DNA of 64,000 nucleotides from Arthrobacter sp. 9V (GCF_902506065.1 NZ_LR732912.1:4493525-4557524); one strand, 5' to 3'; numbered from the stretch's first letter, positions 1-8,504 are shown. The notes: generated by a model not told the origin, from the letters alone. Translations and numbers: made by a program.

Positions 1-743
1 GGAGCGCCGGCATAGGGGCATTGATGCTGTCCGGCTCCATGTGCTCATCCCAGATGGGCGCAGTTGTCACGCCAAACTAAACGACAGTATTAACGCAAGA
101 CCTGATGTCCGCTTGGCCTAGGGCAGCCCCCTGATTATCCTTGTAGCTCGCTCTCGGTGCCATTTTCTTTTCCGCTCGGTGCGGACGACAACCCAGTTCT
201 GGAGCGACCAAGTTGCAATCTCGCCCACTCCCCACCATTTACGGAAGGACAACGGGCCCGCCGAAGCTCCACTGGTACTCGTCCATGTTCGATTTCATCT
301 ATTGGTACATCTTTCCGGAGTCAGCCCAGTGGCTCCTCCTGGTTTTGAGTGTCTCCAAGGTGGGAGTATTCGGATAGCCAAACACGTGTGCCCTCGTCGG
401 CATAGAGCGCTATGCGTCCCCGACCTCCATCCAGCCAAACCCAAAGGACGGAGGCATCCGGCGCACATCGTTCGCGGGAGGATCGGACATGCTCAAAACT
501 CCGAAGGGAGTTGCGCTAGCGCCAGCCCGAGCTGATAGTCGTGACGATAATCGGTCATGGTATTCCTCCTCAAGACGTGGGTCGCGTCCGGGGCGCCCGA
601 TAAATGGATGCCGAAGTAGAGCCCGAAGCATGCCCAGCTCATGCCTTCCGCCGCACGAAATACCTCGAGCCGTTGAATGACCCGCAATGCGGCGAACTCG
701 AAAGGTATCGACTTCTTCACTCCATTCACTACAGAGCGGAGGT
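1..743. other. Left-edge region without a supported gene
   Basis: I find no recognisable gene in this stretch. On the minus strand, roughly 333-510, an open frame without a start codon ends in a plausible protein tail, including the peptide RIALYADEGTRVWLSEYSHL. It has no start, no ribosome binding site and an unclear upstream frame, so it may be a decayed gene end. The first 120 bases are open in two plus-strand frames running in from the window edge, and neither is recognisable. Several other open frames here overlap one another and look like chance. Confidence 0.4.
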
Positions 744-1595
744 TCAGGACTGTCGGGCGAGGTTTGCCCGCAGGACCTCTTCGAGGTTTAGCTCGACCTC
801 GCGCGTGTGAGCGCCAGCCGCAAGTGCTGCCTTAGCGAGTTCCCCGGATGCAGGGGTGAATGTTTCCCCGAGGTAGCGGTCCTCCGCCCGCAGTGCAGCC
901 TCGAGTGGGCCGTCGGCGGCGTCGATCGCCTTAGTAGCTGCGACGCGGACACCTGCGGGCAGGTTGGCGATGGTCAGCGCGACCCAGTCGACGTAATCGT
1001 CCAGTTCCGCGGCGGGCAAGGCCCGGTTTACCCATCCCCAATGCTCGGCGGTCGCTGCGTCGATGAGGCCGCCTGTGAGCACGATTTCGAGGGCACGAGC
1101 GCGACCCACGAGACGAGGCAGGTGAGCAGTTGCGCCAGCGCCGGGGACGATGCCCGTCAGGGTCTCAAACTGGCCGAATGCGGCAGTTTCGAGCGCTGCG
1201 AAGCGGAGGTCCAAGCTGGACATCATCTCGGGGCCGCCGCCACGGGCAAGTCCTGCGACCTTCGCGATGGTTGTCTGGGACAGGCGCCTCCAGCGTTCGT
1301 GGAGCCGCATCATCGGGCCGGTGCCGACGAGGGTTTCCTCCGCGATCGGGAGGGTAGCGTACGTCTCAGGGTTTTCGACGAATGTCAGGTCGCCATGGGC
1401 TATAAAGAACTCAGGATTGGCGCTTTGGACGACGATGACGTGCAGGTCAGGATCGTTCTCGGCCGATGCAGCGACGGCGTCCAGGTCGAGGAGGAGCTGA
1501 GCCGTCATGAGGTTGACGGGCGGGACATCGATCGAGACCCACAGCACACCGTCCTGGCGCTTGAGAAGGAGGGTGGTCAGAGACTGTTTGGGCAT
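744..1595 (-). CDS. Enoyl-CoA hydratase/isomerase (crotonase) family protein
   Basis: A 283-aa crotonase-fold protein that probably hydrates, isomerises or cleaves an acyl-CoA in the cytoplasm; the substrate cannot be read from sequence. The oxyanion-hole/first glutamate region reads GGGPEMMSSLDLRFAA, and the second reads FGQFETLTGIVPGAG. Both glutamates used by enoyl-CoA hydratases are therefore present. The PRLVGRARALE..LTG helix is typical of the family. I chose the ATG at 1595 because the upstream in-frame extension is non-family sequence running into the divergent regulator gene. The gene is transcribed divergently from an HxlR regulator 41 bp away, which probably controls it. Confidence 0.85.
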   Translation of the reverse strand: MPKQSLTTLLLKRQDGVLWVSIDVPPVNLMTAQLLLDLDAVAASAENDPDLHVIVVQSANPEFFIAHGDLTFVENPETYATLPIAEETLVGTGPMMRLHERWRRLSQTTIAKVAGLARGGGPEMMSSLDLRFAALETAAFGQFETLTGIVPGAGATAHLPRLVGRARALEIVLTGGLIDAATAEHWGWVNRALPAAELDDYVDWVALTIANLPAGVRVAATKAIDAADGPLEAALRAEDRYLGETFTPASGELAKAALAAGAHTREVELNLEEVLRANLARQS

Positions 1596-1604
1596 GGGTT
1601 TCCT

Positions 1605-1636
1605 TATGTAGTAGGTATCTCTGGTATACCTGGTAC
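1605..1636. promoter_or_regulatory. Divergent promoter/operator between crotonase and HxlR genes
   Basis: The 41-bp intergenic space contains the palindrome GGTATACC (1623-1630), flanked by AGGTAT (about 1613-1618) and GGTAC (about 1632-1636). HxlR dimers bind short palindromes in such divergent spacers. This is inferred as an autoregulatory operator; no promoter hexamers stand out. Confidence 0.4.
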
Positions 1637-2038
1637 ATGAAAGGCACTTCAACGAAACCTGGTACCCCTGAAGACCAGGCCGCCTCGGGCACCATCGTTG
1701 GCCCGCAGCGTGAGCTCCTAGATCAACTTCTAGACAAATGGGGCCAGCTGCTACTGACAGCACTATGTCAGCAGCCGCGACGCTTCAACGAGCTCAAGAG
1801 AGAACTGGACGGGATCACTCAGAAGTCTTTGACGCAGGCTCTGCGCCGGTTGGAACGCAACGGCCTCGTCGAACGTCAGGTGCTAGAGCAACGTCCCATT
1901 GCCGTGGAGTACCGCATCACACCGCTCGGGCGCACCCTTGACAAGCCCTTCTTGACTCTTCTTGCTTGGACGGCCGATCACCTCGCCGAAGTGGAACAAC
2001 ACAGGGACGTATACGACGAAGGCTCAGGCAACCTTTAG
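1637..2038 (+). CDS. HxlR-family winged-helix transcriptional regulator
   Basis: A 133-aa protein with the single wHTH of the HxlR family. Helix-turn-helix text is WGQLLLTALCQQPRRFNELKRELDGITQKSLTQALRRLERNGLVER, about residues 35-80, followed by the wing YRITPLGRTL. It has a slightly longer N-terminus than usual. It is divergent from the enoyl-CoA hydratase-like gene, the classic arrangement for a local regulator, so that gene is the most likely target. No effector-binding domain is present; many HxlR proteins sense small electrophiles or redox state, but this one lacks an obvious conserved N-terminal cysteine, so the signal is unknown. Confidence 0.88.
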   Translation: MKGTSTKPGTPEDQAASGTIVGPQRELLDQLLDKWGQLLLTALCQQPRRFNELKRELDGITQKSLTQALRRLERNGLVERQVLEQRPIAVEYRITPLGRTLDKPFLTLLAWTADHLAEVEQHRDVYDEGSGNL

Positions 2039-3232
2039 CTGCCGGCTCGATTCGCTAGCTTTTCTGCCACACGGACCACTAGTCGGCGTCAATGCGGTGA
2101 GCCTCCCTAGAAGCTGGTGGTGGGGCTAGTAGGTCGACTGCACCCCATTGGACGCCCAAGGCACCAAGGGCGGGAGAACACCTACGAGTTCCTGTCCACT
2201 TTCGGTCAACGATTACCACCTGTACCTGATGGTTCTGCATGACCTCGCGCACCAGCACGCGGAGGACTGACCATCCTCAGCTGGCTACTCTGCATCGGTT
2301 TCCTCCTCGTCCACGCGATCGCCGCCGCCACCAACCTCGCTACGGACTCCTCGTCGTGCCCCTCGGAGGACTCTTCGTCATACTTCTCTCCGGCGTCCTC
2401 ACCAGAGTAAGAAGGGGTGCGGCAATGAGTGATGTCATGCGACCCGATCACGGTGCTAGTACCCTCTTGGCTCAAGAGGCCCCGGTCTCTGCTGGCATGC
2501 TCAAGTAGCGATACCCCGTCGCCCGGGTGGCACCGATGATCTTCCCGATGTCGGCTCGGGCGAGAATTTGCGCTTCGAGGTCCCTCGGTCGCCTGACCTT
2601 TCGCGTGATCGAGGGTCACTTCCCGTCGGCCAACCTTCCGCCCATGCTCCACGCCGCGGCCATGCCGACTCTGGTCCGCTCGGCGGGATAGTCTCGCTCG
2701 AGCTGCGCGAACGCGGACATCACGATGTCAGCTCTACGCCCGGCAGCAGGAGCGCGGACTTGGACGTGTCTTCCGCTGCTTCATAGCCACGACCCCGTTA
2801 CTTACGGCGCCGCCCGGCTCATCATCAGCCGTCCATCGGCCAGCTGCATGGCGTCGACGCACTTAACCGGCACCGAGAGAGAGTAAAACCGGAGCTGAAG
2901 CGGTACCTAAACCCGTCGGCGGAAGCGGAAGAGCTGTGCCACCAGCTGTAGCTGGCGCGCAGGGTTTCCGGCCCGCGTCGCAGGAGGAGCCGCATCAGAG
3001 ATTCACATTACAAGGGTGTGATTTTGGCGATCACGTCCCCGGTTCTTGGTGGCTCCGGTTCCACTCAAACCCTAGAAACTGCGTCTCGTCCAGGACCAGG
3101 GCAGCAAATGCGGCGCATCACTGTCATGGAGAACCTCTTCGCAGACTCGCCGGAGCTCCATTGCGCGCTGTATTCAAGAGATCGACTCGAATTTTGTGTG
3201 CTCACGACCTTCCTCTTCTCAACGGGGGCGGA
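2039..3232. other. Degenerate intergenic region with recombination remnants
   Basis: About 1.2 kb without an intact gene. It contains a decayed serine recombinase on the minus strand (see separate entry). Near 2270-2350 a plus-strand frame encodes a hydrophobic segment (ILSWLLCIGFLLVHAIAAATNLATD) that looks like a broken membrane-protein piece. From 2870 to 2950 a short plus-strand frame ends in RYLNPSAEAEELCHQL. None has a start and stop giving a complete protein. This looks like an old insertion or deletion scar. Confidence 0.5.
2490..2770 (-). pseudogene. Remnant of a serine recombinase (resolvase/invertase)
   Basis: Reading the minus strand from about 2770 gives RADIVMSAFAQLERDYPAERTRVGMAAA. 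This corresponds to the conserved long-helix region of small serine recombinases, usually close to AFAQxERDxIxERTRAGLAAA. After an in-frame stop comes RKVRRPRDLEAQILARADIG then KIIGATRATGYRYL, which matches the resolvase C-terminal helix-turn-helix (IGVSRATVYRYL-like). The catalytic N-terminal serine domain is absent. It is interrupted and truncated, so non-functional; it marks a former transposon or invertible element. Family assignment is from recognised motifs only. Confidence 0.65.
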
Positions 3233-3640
3233 TCACATGAAAGCCCTGCTGACAGCCCAGGAGTCCTCGTGAAGATGCAACTTGCTAATTTTGCGGTCAT
3301 CGATCTGGAAGTAAATGGCGACGGGAGACTGAAAGGAGCGGCCAGTGGATGCCGAAGAGTTGCCGATCGTTGCAAGAACCACGCCTTCGTTACCGTCAAT
3401 AACGATGCTGTGCACTTCCGCCATGCCTGGGCCCGCGAACTGCGACCACATCGTTCGGAAGTACTCTGCAACCTCAGATTTCTCGTTTCGGGTGCCGATC
3501 CAGGGTAGCGCACTGTTGCCCGGAACTTTCCAGTCGACCCTGTCTGTGAATAACTCGGCAATGGCATCGGCATCGCCGGCTCCCACGCCCTGAAGGAAGT
3601 TGGTGATTAGGGACTCGGTAATATCGCGGTTTTGTTCCAT
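3233..3640 (-). CDS. SnoaL-like (NTF2-fold) protein
   Basis: A 135-aa single-domain NTF2/SnoaL-like protein. The pattern is an N-terminal helix followed by GDADAIAELFTDRVDWKVPG, the cone-shaped fold used by ketosteroid isomerase-like enzymes and small hydrolases. Catalytic residues cannot be assigned with confidence, so the reaction is unknown. The ATG at 3640 lies only 7 nt beyond a good -10 box, so the mRNA is probably leaderless. It shares an operator with the divergent TetR gene at 3695 and is its likely target. Confidence 0.8.
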   Translation of the reverse strand: MEQNRDITESLITNFLQGVGAGDADAIAELFTDRVDWKVPGNSALPWIGTRNEKSEVAEYFRTMWSQFAGPGMAEVHSIVIDGNEGVVLATIGNSSASTGRSFQSPVAIYFQIDDRKISKLHLHEDSWAVSRAFM

Positions 3641-3647
3641 ATGGTCA

Positions 3648-3688
3648 AATATAAGACTTATTGACTACTAGGTCAAAAATGGTATATT
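3648..3688. promoter_or_regulatory. Back-to-back promoters with a shared TetR-type operator
   Basis: The inverted repeat TTGACTACTAGGTCAA (3661-3676) supplies both -35 boxes. On the plus strand, TTGACT (3661-3666) and TATATT (3683-3688) are separated by 16 nt and lead to the GTG at 3695. On the minus strand, TTGACC (complement of 3671-3676) and TATATT (complement of 3648-3653) are separated by 17 nt and lead to the ATG at 3640. In both directions the start codon sits 6-7 nt after the -10, so both transcripts should be leaderless. One TetR dimer on the repeat would block both promoters. Confidence 0.8.
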
Positions 3689-3694
3689 GGAGCG

Positions 3695-4339
3695 GTGGGT
3701 AGACCGAGAAAGTTCCGAGAAAGTGAAGTGCTGGCCTTGGCGGGAGAAGCCTTTTCCGCGAACGGTTTTGGGGGTACCACGATGGATGATCTCGTTCGCG
3801 CTACCGGGCTTGGCAAGCAAAGCCTCTACAACGCCTTCGAAGGTAAACATTCACTCTTCCTGCGGGCATTGACCTCTGATACCGCAGACGCCATCGCGGC
3901 CGTAGACGAAGCCCTCGGTACTGATGAAGGAACGCCCCTCTCTCGGATTCGAGCTCACCTTCTAAAATTGGCCATTACTTACAGTGCTGGGAACAGCAAG
4001 AATGTTCTTTTCACAAAGGCAACAGTTGAGCTGGGTGACCGCGATGAAGACGTCGCGAGGTCGGCGCTGCATGCCTACGAGGATTTGCGTCGCATCTACC
4101 GCAACTGCCTTGCTGAAGCGCAAACCCTCGGTGAGCTTGGCGAGGACGCTGACCTCGACGGACTGGCATCCTTCTTCCTGGCTCTGACGCGGGGCATGGA
4201 GGTCATAGGCAGAGCCGGAATTGCACGGGCAGAACTGACCGGCATTGCGACGACAGCGCTTGATAGCATCGTTGCCGCTCCACATTCCGCTGAAGGCTCT
4301 TGGAATTCCAAGGAAGCGTCGAATCAGCCCAGCAGATAG
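3695..4339 (+). CDS. TetR/AcrR-family transcriptional regulator
   Basis: A 214-aa TetR-family repressor. The N-terminal HTH spans residues 6-50 (VLALAGEAFSANGFGGTTMDDLVRATGLGKQSLYNAFEGKHSLF). The helical C-terminal ligand/dimer domain carries no recognisable ligand signature. The GTG start at 3695 lies six bases after the -10 element, implying a leaderless mRNA. It probably represses itself and the SnoaL-like gene through the shared palindrome. The C-terminal tail after about residue 195 is polar and probably disordered. Confidence 0.9.
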   Translation: MGRPRKFRESEVLALAGEAFSANGFGGTTMDDLVRATGLGKQSLYNAFEGKHSLFLRALTSDTADAIAAVDEALGTDEGTPLSRIRAHLLKLAITYSAGNSKNVLFTKATVELGDRDEDVARSALHAYEDLRRIYRNCLAEAQTLGELGEDADLDGLASFFLALTRGMEVIGRAGIARAELTGIATTALDSIVAAPHSAEGSWNSKEASNQPSR

Positions 4340-4753
4340 CCGCATATGCTCAGGAACATGGCAGTCTGCCGCTTCGGATGGAAACGCGGGAGCGAGGCCG
4401 ACTTTCTTGCAGGAGTTCTCTGGGTTCTGCAGAACCAGATAAGGTCTGCTTTCCAAGGAGTTGCCAGACCCTCGTTGCCGCCTTTCCGGTGGGGAAGGAA
4501 CGGCCAATACTCGGACACGCATAAAATGGCTTCCGCTCTCGGTGTCAAGGCCGGTATGACTGCAGCGGCAAGGGGGTGTCCTCATCGGTGCCAGGCATGA
4601 ATTCCGCAATTATCGGCAATGCGACCGCTGACGCCCAGCTGCTGATCCTCTCAAAGCTGCGCAGTTGAACCTCACTGCGGATCCGTTCCCACAGCTACTT
4701 CGAAGCGGGAGAGCGGTAGTCATGCCGATAAGGCTCGCATCGACGGCAGAATC
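4340..4753. other. Intergenic region without a supported gene
   Basis: About 410 bp. Overlapping open frames occur on both strands but none has a recognisable product, a ribosome binding site and a sensible start. I see no repeats or RNA gene here. Confidence 0.4.
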
Positions 4754-4999
4754 ATGGACAGCAGGAATGTTGCTGCCCAAGCACTCCGGGCCAAGCTCGT
4801 CCTCGGACGGGACTTGGATCACGCCCCGCGAGCGACGATCCAACCATCGCGTAAGGGTCTGCTTTCAGCAGCTCTAGGGGCGATCAGGCAACTCGAACAG
4901 GGTCGTCCCTGCCATGGCTCGTCGTCGCCGACAGAAGCACTGGCCCGCATTGAGAAAGCATCGGCTGAACTCGTCAAGCACCCCGATGCACCCAACTAA
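4754..4999 (+). CDS. Possible small hypothetical protein or gene remnant
   Basis: An 81-codon frame with coding-like amphipathic composition (ALRAKLVLG, KGLLSAALGAIRQLEQG, EALARIEKASAELVKHP). I do not recognise the family. The upstream sequence in a shifted frame also looks protein-like, so this may be the 3' end of a broken gene. Support for transcription on this strand comes from the strong rho-independent terminator 30 bp downstream (5029-5068), which would otherwise have no gene to serve. Confidence 0.35.
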   Translation: MDSRNVAAQALRAKLVLGRDLDHAPRATIQPSRKGLLSAALGAIRQLEQGRPCHGSSSPTEALARIEKASAELVKHPDAPN

Positions 5000-5028
5000 T
5001 ATGTAGTTTCTTTTGTCAATGGGCGTGG

Positions 5029-5068
5029 GGAAGCGATCCCGGTTTGGTTCCGGGGTCGCTTCCTTTTT
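5029..5068 (+). terminator. Rho-independent terminator
   Basis: A 14-bp stem with one G-U pair pairs 5029-5042 with 5050-5063 around a 7-nt loop and is followed directly by five T residues. The polarity serves plus-strand transcription ending near 5000. Confidence 0.8.
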
Positions 5069-5300
5069 GGTCCGGGGGTGTCCTTGTGTTGGGGGGGGTG
5101 TTCCAGCGTGTCGTTGGCGACGGCGTGGTCAGACTAATATGCGCGGGTTGGGTACCGCAGGACGAGGTGTCCGGCTGGAGACTGTCGCTTCTCTAGGGAT
5201 CGGGCGTGGCCTTGGTGGTTGCCCATAGTTGGGTCGCGGGTTGCTCCAAGCGCTGCCGGTGTAACCGGTGGCCCCCTGGTGTGGTTGCCCCCCCGGACGT

Positions 5301-5630
5301 TTAGGGGTTTTGATGCTTTGGTGTGCGTTGGGCTTCACTGGCCAGTGACCAGCACCAGCCGGCAAGTTCACGGGCGATCGCGACGTCGGCGATGACGGGA
5401 CGTTTCCGGTGTTCCTGGTAGACGAGCCAGCGTTCGTGCAAGCGTTTGTTGCCGGCTTTGCCGCGGGCTCTTGCCCAAGGGGTTGCTGCTTCCCATCGTG
5501 ACTGCAGCTCTCTGGAGGGGTGGGTGTAGGCGCGGCGGTGGTGCCAGGCTGCTTCGACCAGGAGCCTGCGGGCGTGGGGGTTGCCTGTTTTCGTGATGGA
5601 TCCCTGGGAGCGGTGCCCGCCGGATGAGTA
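5301..5630 (-). pseudogene. C-terminal fragment of an IS110-family transposase
   Basis: Minus-strand translation from about 5630 to the stop at 5301 reads YSSGG...SQGSITKTGNPHARRLLVEAAWHHR, later AGNKRLHERWLVYQEHRKRPVIADVAIARELAGWCWSLAS. This is the conserved Tnp_20 (transposase IS116/IS110/IS902) C-terminal domain with its SGGSxxxGxITKTGNxxxR signature and the terminal AIARELAGFxW motif. The N-terminal RuvC-like DEDD domain is missing; sequence upstream of 5630 is unrelated. The element has therefore been cut, and the breakpoint lies beside the cupin ORF. Confidence 0.85.
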
Positions 5631-6325
5631 CGCTCAAACATAGCTGGAACCTCCAAACTTCAAATGTGGCTCTACCCCCTAAAACGAGTCTGGGGCAACC
5701 CACGAGACTCTTTGAAGAGAAGGTTCCAGCCCCCACCACCCCCACATCACGAACCTTCCCCGTGTTGGGCCCTTCTGACAGAGGCCCGTCCTGCCCGGGC
5801 AAGGCCCGGAGCGCCAAGAAGCACAAACCGCCAGCGGGGTATCCCAAGCTGGCGCTCCGGAACCGCCCGGGCGACCATGAAGCCTCAGAAGACCAACACC
5901 CCCGCACGCCCCAACTTCCCCGCAAAGACCGCGGCAACGGCGCCTCGACCGTCCCCCTGGTCGGGGCACACCTGGGCGCCACCACGTTCCTGAACGGCAT
6001 CACCACATTCGCGCCCGGTGCGGCCATCGGTCACCACTCCCATAACTGTGTTGAATCCGTGGCCGTCATCGAAGGCACCGCCTACGTCGACATCGACGGC
6101 ACCGAACACCATTTGGACACCTACGACACCACATTCGTGCCCGCGAACATCGTCCATCGGTTCAGGAACGCCTCCGACACCCAAGAGATGAAGATCTTCT
6201 GGACCTACGCCTCCATCGACGCCACCCGCACCATGGCCGGAACCGCCGACCGGACCCGCATCGACGAGGAACAAGCCAACCAGCCACCCCTGCAGGAACC
6301 CGCAACGGAAGGATTCATCGCGTGA
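5624..6325 (+). CDS. Cupin-domain protein with 5' end fused to IS remnant
   Basis: The recognisable part is a single small cupin barrel from about 5930: TTFLNGITTFAPGAAIGHHSHNCVESVAVIEGTAYVDIDG contains motif 1 (HxH, E) and VPANIVHRFRN supplies the motif 2 histidine. The first ~100 codons are proline- and basic-rich and non-family. The only in-frame ATG (5624) lies inside the IS110 fragment; a GTG occurs at 5762. The original start was probably lost or replaced when the IS inserted. The stop overlaps the next gene by 4 bp, so the two are translationally coupled. Function is unknown; the pairing with an ABM monooxygenase suggests aromatic or quinone chemistry. Confidence 0.6.
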   Translation: MSTLKHSWNLQTSNVALPPKTSLGQPTRLFEEKVPAPTTPTSRTFPVLGPSDRGPSCPGKARSAKKHKPPAGYPKLALRNRPGDHEASEDQHPRTPQLPRKDRGNGASTVPLVGAHLGATTFLNGITTFAPGAAIGHHSHNCVESVAVIEGTAYVDIDGTEHHLDTYDTTFVPANIVHRFRNASDTQEMKIFWTYASIDATRTMAGTADRTRIDEEQANQPPLQEPATEGFIA

Positions 6326-6621
6326 TCCAGGAAATTGCCACCCTCACCATCACACCCGGCCACGAAGAGGCATTTGAAGCCGCAGCGGCCCAAGCCGTGC
6401 CACTGTTCCAGAAAGCACCCAGTGCACTCGGTTTCCGGCTGGACCGAACCATCGAAAGCCCCAACGAATACACCCTCACCGTTGGTTGGCAGTCCCTTGA
6501 TGACCACACCACCGGTTTCCGGGAATCAGCAGCATTCCAGCAATGGCGCGATCTCGTCGGTCCTCACTTCGCTGCTGTCCCCCACGTCAAACACACCCAA
6601 CACGCCTACCTCGGCTTCTAG
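6322..6621 (+). CDS. Antibiotic biosynthesis monooxygenase (ABM)-domain protein
   Basis: A 99-aa ferredoxin-like alpha+beta ABM-fold protein: IQEIATLTITPGHEEAFEAAAAQA...LGFRLDRTIESPNEYTLTVGWQSLDDH...FRESAAFQQWRDLVGPHF. This family includes small cofactor-free monooxygenases and quinol oxygenases that act as dimers. The GTG start overlaps the cupin stop in GTGA. Closest context is a cupin/ABM mini-operon of unknown substrate. Confidence 0.85.
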   Translation: MIQEIATLTITPGHEEAFEAAAAQAVPLFQKAPSALGFRLDRTIESPNEYTLTVGWQSLDDHTTGFRESAAFQQWRDLVGPHFAAVPHVKHTQHAYLGF

Positions 6622-6679
6622 GCCGGGACACATGCTGACCGGACTGAGGGAAGGGCACTGCTCTCCTAGAACGGTCACC

Positions 6680-6715
6680 GCGATGGCGGCCTCCTCACGG
6701 CGAGGCCGCCATCGC
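6680..6715 (+). terminator. Strong hairpin after the cupin/ABM operon
   Basis: A perfect 14-bp GC-rich stem (6680-6693 with 6702-6715) with an 8-nt loop, lying 59 bp after the ABM stop. There is no T-tract, so it is an I-shaped terminator of the type frequent in actinobacteria, or an mRNA-stabilising hairpin. Confidence 0.6.
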
Positions 6716-7009
6716 GCAAAACGGAATGCGCCAGAAGTCGAGATTCCTCTGTGAGAGGGAAAGATGAATATGACATATGGGTGCTTATCGGCGTTGGAGT
6801 GGGACGAGTAAAAGAGAATCGCTAATCCTTCCCCCACTGTCCGGGTGATTTCGCAGGTTAGTCCAGCTTTGTCGGTCAGCGGTCACCGGTCAGCGGCCAG
6901 CGCCAATGTCATGCACGGCGGTGCATCAGCTAGGGAGCCCAGGTCGGGTCCCCGGGCATGGATCATCGGACGACGTTCGAGTCTCGGGTAGCTGGCCTTG
7001 GAGGAGTAG

Positions 7010-7057
7010 ACTCACAAGGACTCACAAGACTCACAAGGACTCACAAGGACTCACAGG
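7010..7057 (+). repeat. Five tandem copies of ACTCACAAGG
   Basis: Copies begin at 7010, 7020 (9 bp), 7029, 7039 and 7049 (ACTCACAGG). The array ends 8-11 bp before the ATPase start codons, covering the place where a ribosome binding site would be. The ~10-bp period places every copy on the same DNA face, so this could be an operator or iteron. It could alternatively affect translation. Confidence 0.75.
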
Positions 7058-7067
7058 ATCTGCGATG

Positions 7068-8162
7068 ATGAACCCGTTCCGCCCTACAGCCGGCGCCACT
7101 CCCCCTGAACTCATTGGCCGCGAGGGGATGCTCGATGAGTTTGAGTATGGTCTGCAGCTTGGTTCCGGGGCGCCCGGGTTGCTGACCATCATCACAGGCG
7201 CCCGCGGCATCGGCAAGACCGCGCTACTCAGTGCCGCGCAGGGCGCGGCCGCCGGGCAAGGGTGGCTTGTGGTTCCAGAGACGGCCACGTCGGGCTTCGT
7301 TGGACGGATCGGCGAGACCATGCGACTGCACCTGGATGAACTCGGCCCCGGCCCGGCCGGGCGCAGGATCACAGCGTTAGGCGTGGCAGGTTTCACCGTG
7401 ACCACCCAGCTGCCGCCCGAGCGCCAGGTTGACTGGAGACGGTTGGGAAACCAGTTGCTGAACGTTCTCGCGGAGAAAAAGACCGGGCTGCTCTTCACCG
7501 TTGACGAAATACATTCGGCAGACCGTGCAGAACTGTCCCAGCTTGCCGCTGACGTCCAGCATTTCATCCGTGACGGGCTTCCGATAGGACTGATCTTCGC
7601 CGGGCTGCCGGCGGCGGTTTCGGACCTGCTCAACGAGGGCGTGGCAACGTTTCTGCGGCGGGCAGAGCGCATCGACCTGCACGCTGCGGCCATTGCCGAT
7701 GTCGAACGCTCCTACGCCAGCACCTTCCAAAATGCCGGCATCAGCATCAGCGCTGACTTGGTCCGGTATGCGGCTGAGGCGACCGGAGGGTACCCGTTCC
7801 TGATCCAGCTCATCGGCTACCAGCTGTGGCGACAAGCCGAGATCAACAACATGGCACTGGAAAAGACGAACATTGACCAAGCCATCAATGCCGCGACCCG
7901 CCGCCACGAGGCGACCGTCATTGAAGCGGCCCTCTCCACCGCATCAGACAAAGACAAAGACTTCCTCCGTGCCATGGCCGAAGACGACGGCCCTGTTGTT
8001 GCCGGCGACATCGGAAAACGACTCAACGCCAAGAGCAACGTCGTGGCCAACTACCGGGCCCGTCTCATCGCGGCAGGACTCATCGAAGCCCCTGCATATG
8101 GCAAGGTCGACTTCGCCATCCCGGGCCTGCGCGAATACCTCCGCAAAACAATCAACCGATAG
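7068..8162 (+). CDS. AAA+ (AAA_16-type) ATPase with C-terminal winged helix
   Basis: A ~364-aa P-loop ATPase resembling archaeal-type/Orc-Cdc6-like STAND ATPases. It begins PPELIGREGMLDEFEYGL, then Walker A TGARGIGKTALL, Walker B LLFTVDEIHSAD, a sensor/lid region (EATGGYPFLIQLIGYQLW) and a C-terminal wHTH (GDIGKRLNAKSNVVANYRARLIAAGLIE). The start is either ATG 7065 or 7068; the longer open frame upstream runs through the tandem repeats and is not protein-like. It probably couples ATP hydrolysis to DNA or signal binding; no partner is adjacent. Similar ATPases are common in actinobacterial accessory regions, and their role is not established. Confidence 0.85.
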   Translation: MNPFRPTAGATPPELIGREGMLDEFEYGLQLGSGAPGLLTIITGARGIGKTALLSAAQGAAAGQGWLVVPETATSGFVGRIGETMRLHLDELGPGPAGRRITALGVAGFTVTTQLPPERQVDWRRLGNQLLNVLAEKKTGLLFTVDEIHSADRAELSQLAADVQHFIRDGLPIGLIFAGLPAAVSDLLNEGVATFLRRAERIDLHAAAIADVERSYASTFQNAGISISADLVRYAAEATGGYPFLIQLIGYQLWRQAEINNMALEKTNIDQAINAATRRHEATVIEAALSTASDKDKDFLRAMAEDDGPVVAGDIGKRLNAKSNVVANYRARLIAAGLIEAPAYGKVDFAIPGLREYLRKTINR

Positions 8163-8504
8163 CTAGGCTGTTGCGCGTCACTGACCTGCGGCACCTTCCC
8201 CGTCCCGGCCGCAGACCTGACCTGGCTTATTTGTACGCGCGACAACGTCGAGCAAGGGCGAGATGGCCTGCCCGTAATGCAGTGTAGTGGACACCCCTGA
8301 TTGGCAGGACCTGACAGTAGGGGCGGTGTCGTTTTGGTTCTGCTTGAAGAACTTCGGGGCGATGCAGTTCTAGAGCCAAGGAATCCTTACGCCCCTCCCC
8401 TAGCTTGTCGGAACGTCCATTATCGGCTCTGCAAAGTGAAGCCGGGGAGAGGCTCGAAAGGGGCGGAAACCTGCTGCTCATTACAGCCGAAAGAGGTAAT
8501 TATC
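8163..8504. other. Intergenic leader region
   Basis: About 340 bp between the ATPase and the DUF3039 remnant. An imperfect long-range complementarity links GACACCCC (8290s) with GGGGCGGTGTC (8317-8330). I see no gene or clear promoter. Confidence 0.3.

Noticed and set aside
807..1640. Long plus-strand ORF over the enoyl-CoA hydratase gene
   Set aside because: It is antisense to a clear crotonase gene and its translation is rich in Arg/Ser/Cys with no known domain.
5129..5656. 175-aa proline/threonine-rich minus-strand protein
   Set aside because: It is the wrong frame of the IS110 transposase remnant, which gives a recognisable family sequence in another frame.
7010..7057. Possible CRISPR array
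   Set aside because: The five units are contiguous 9-10 bp repeats without spacers; there are no cas genes in the window.
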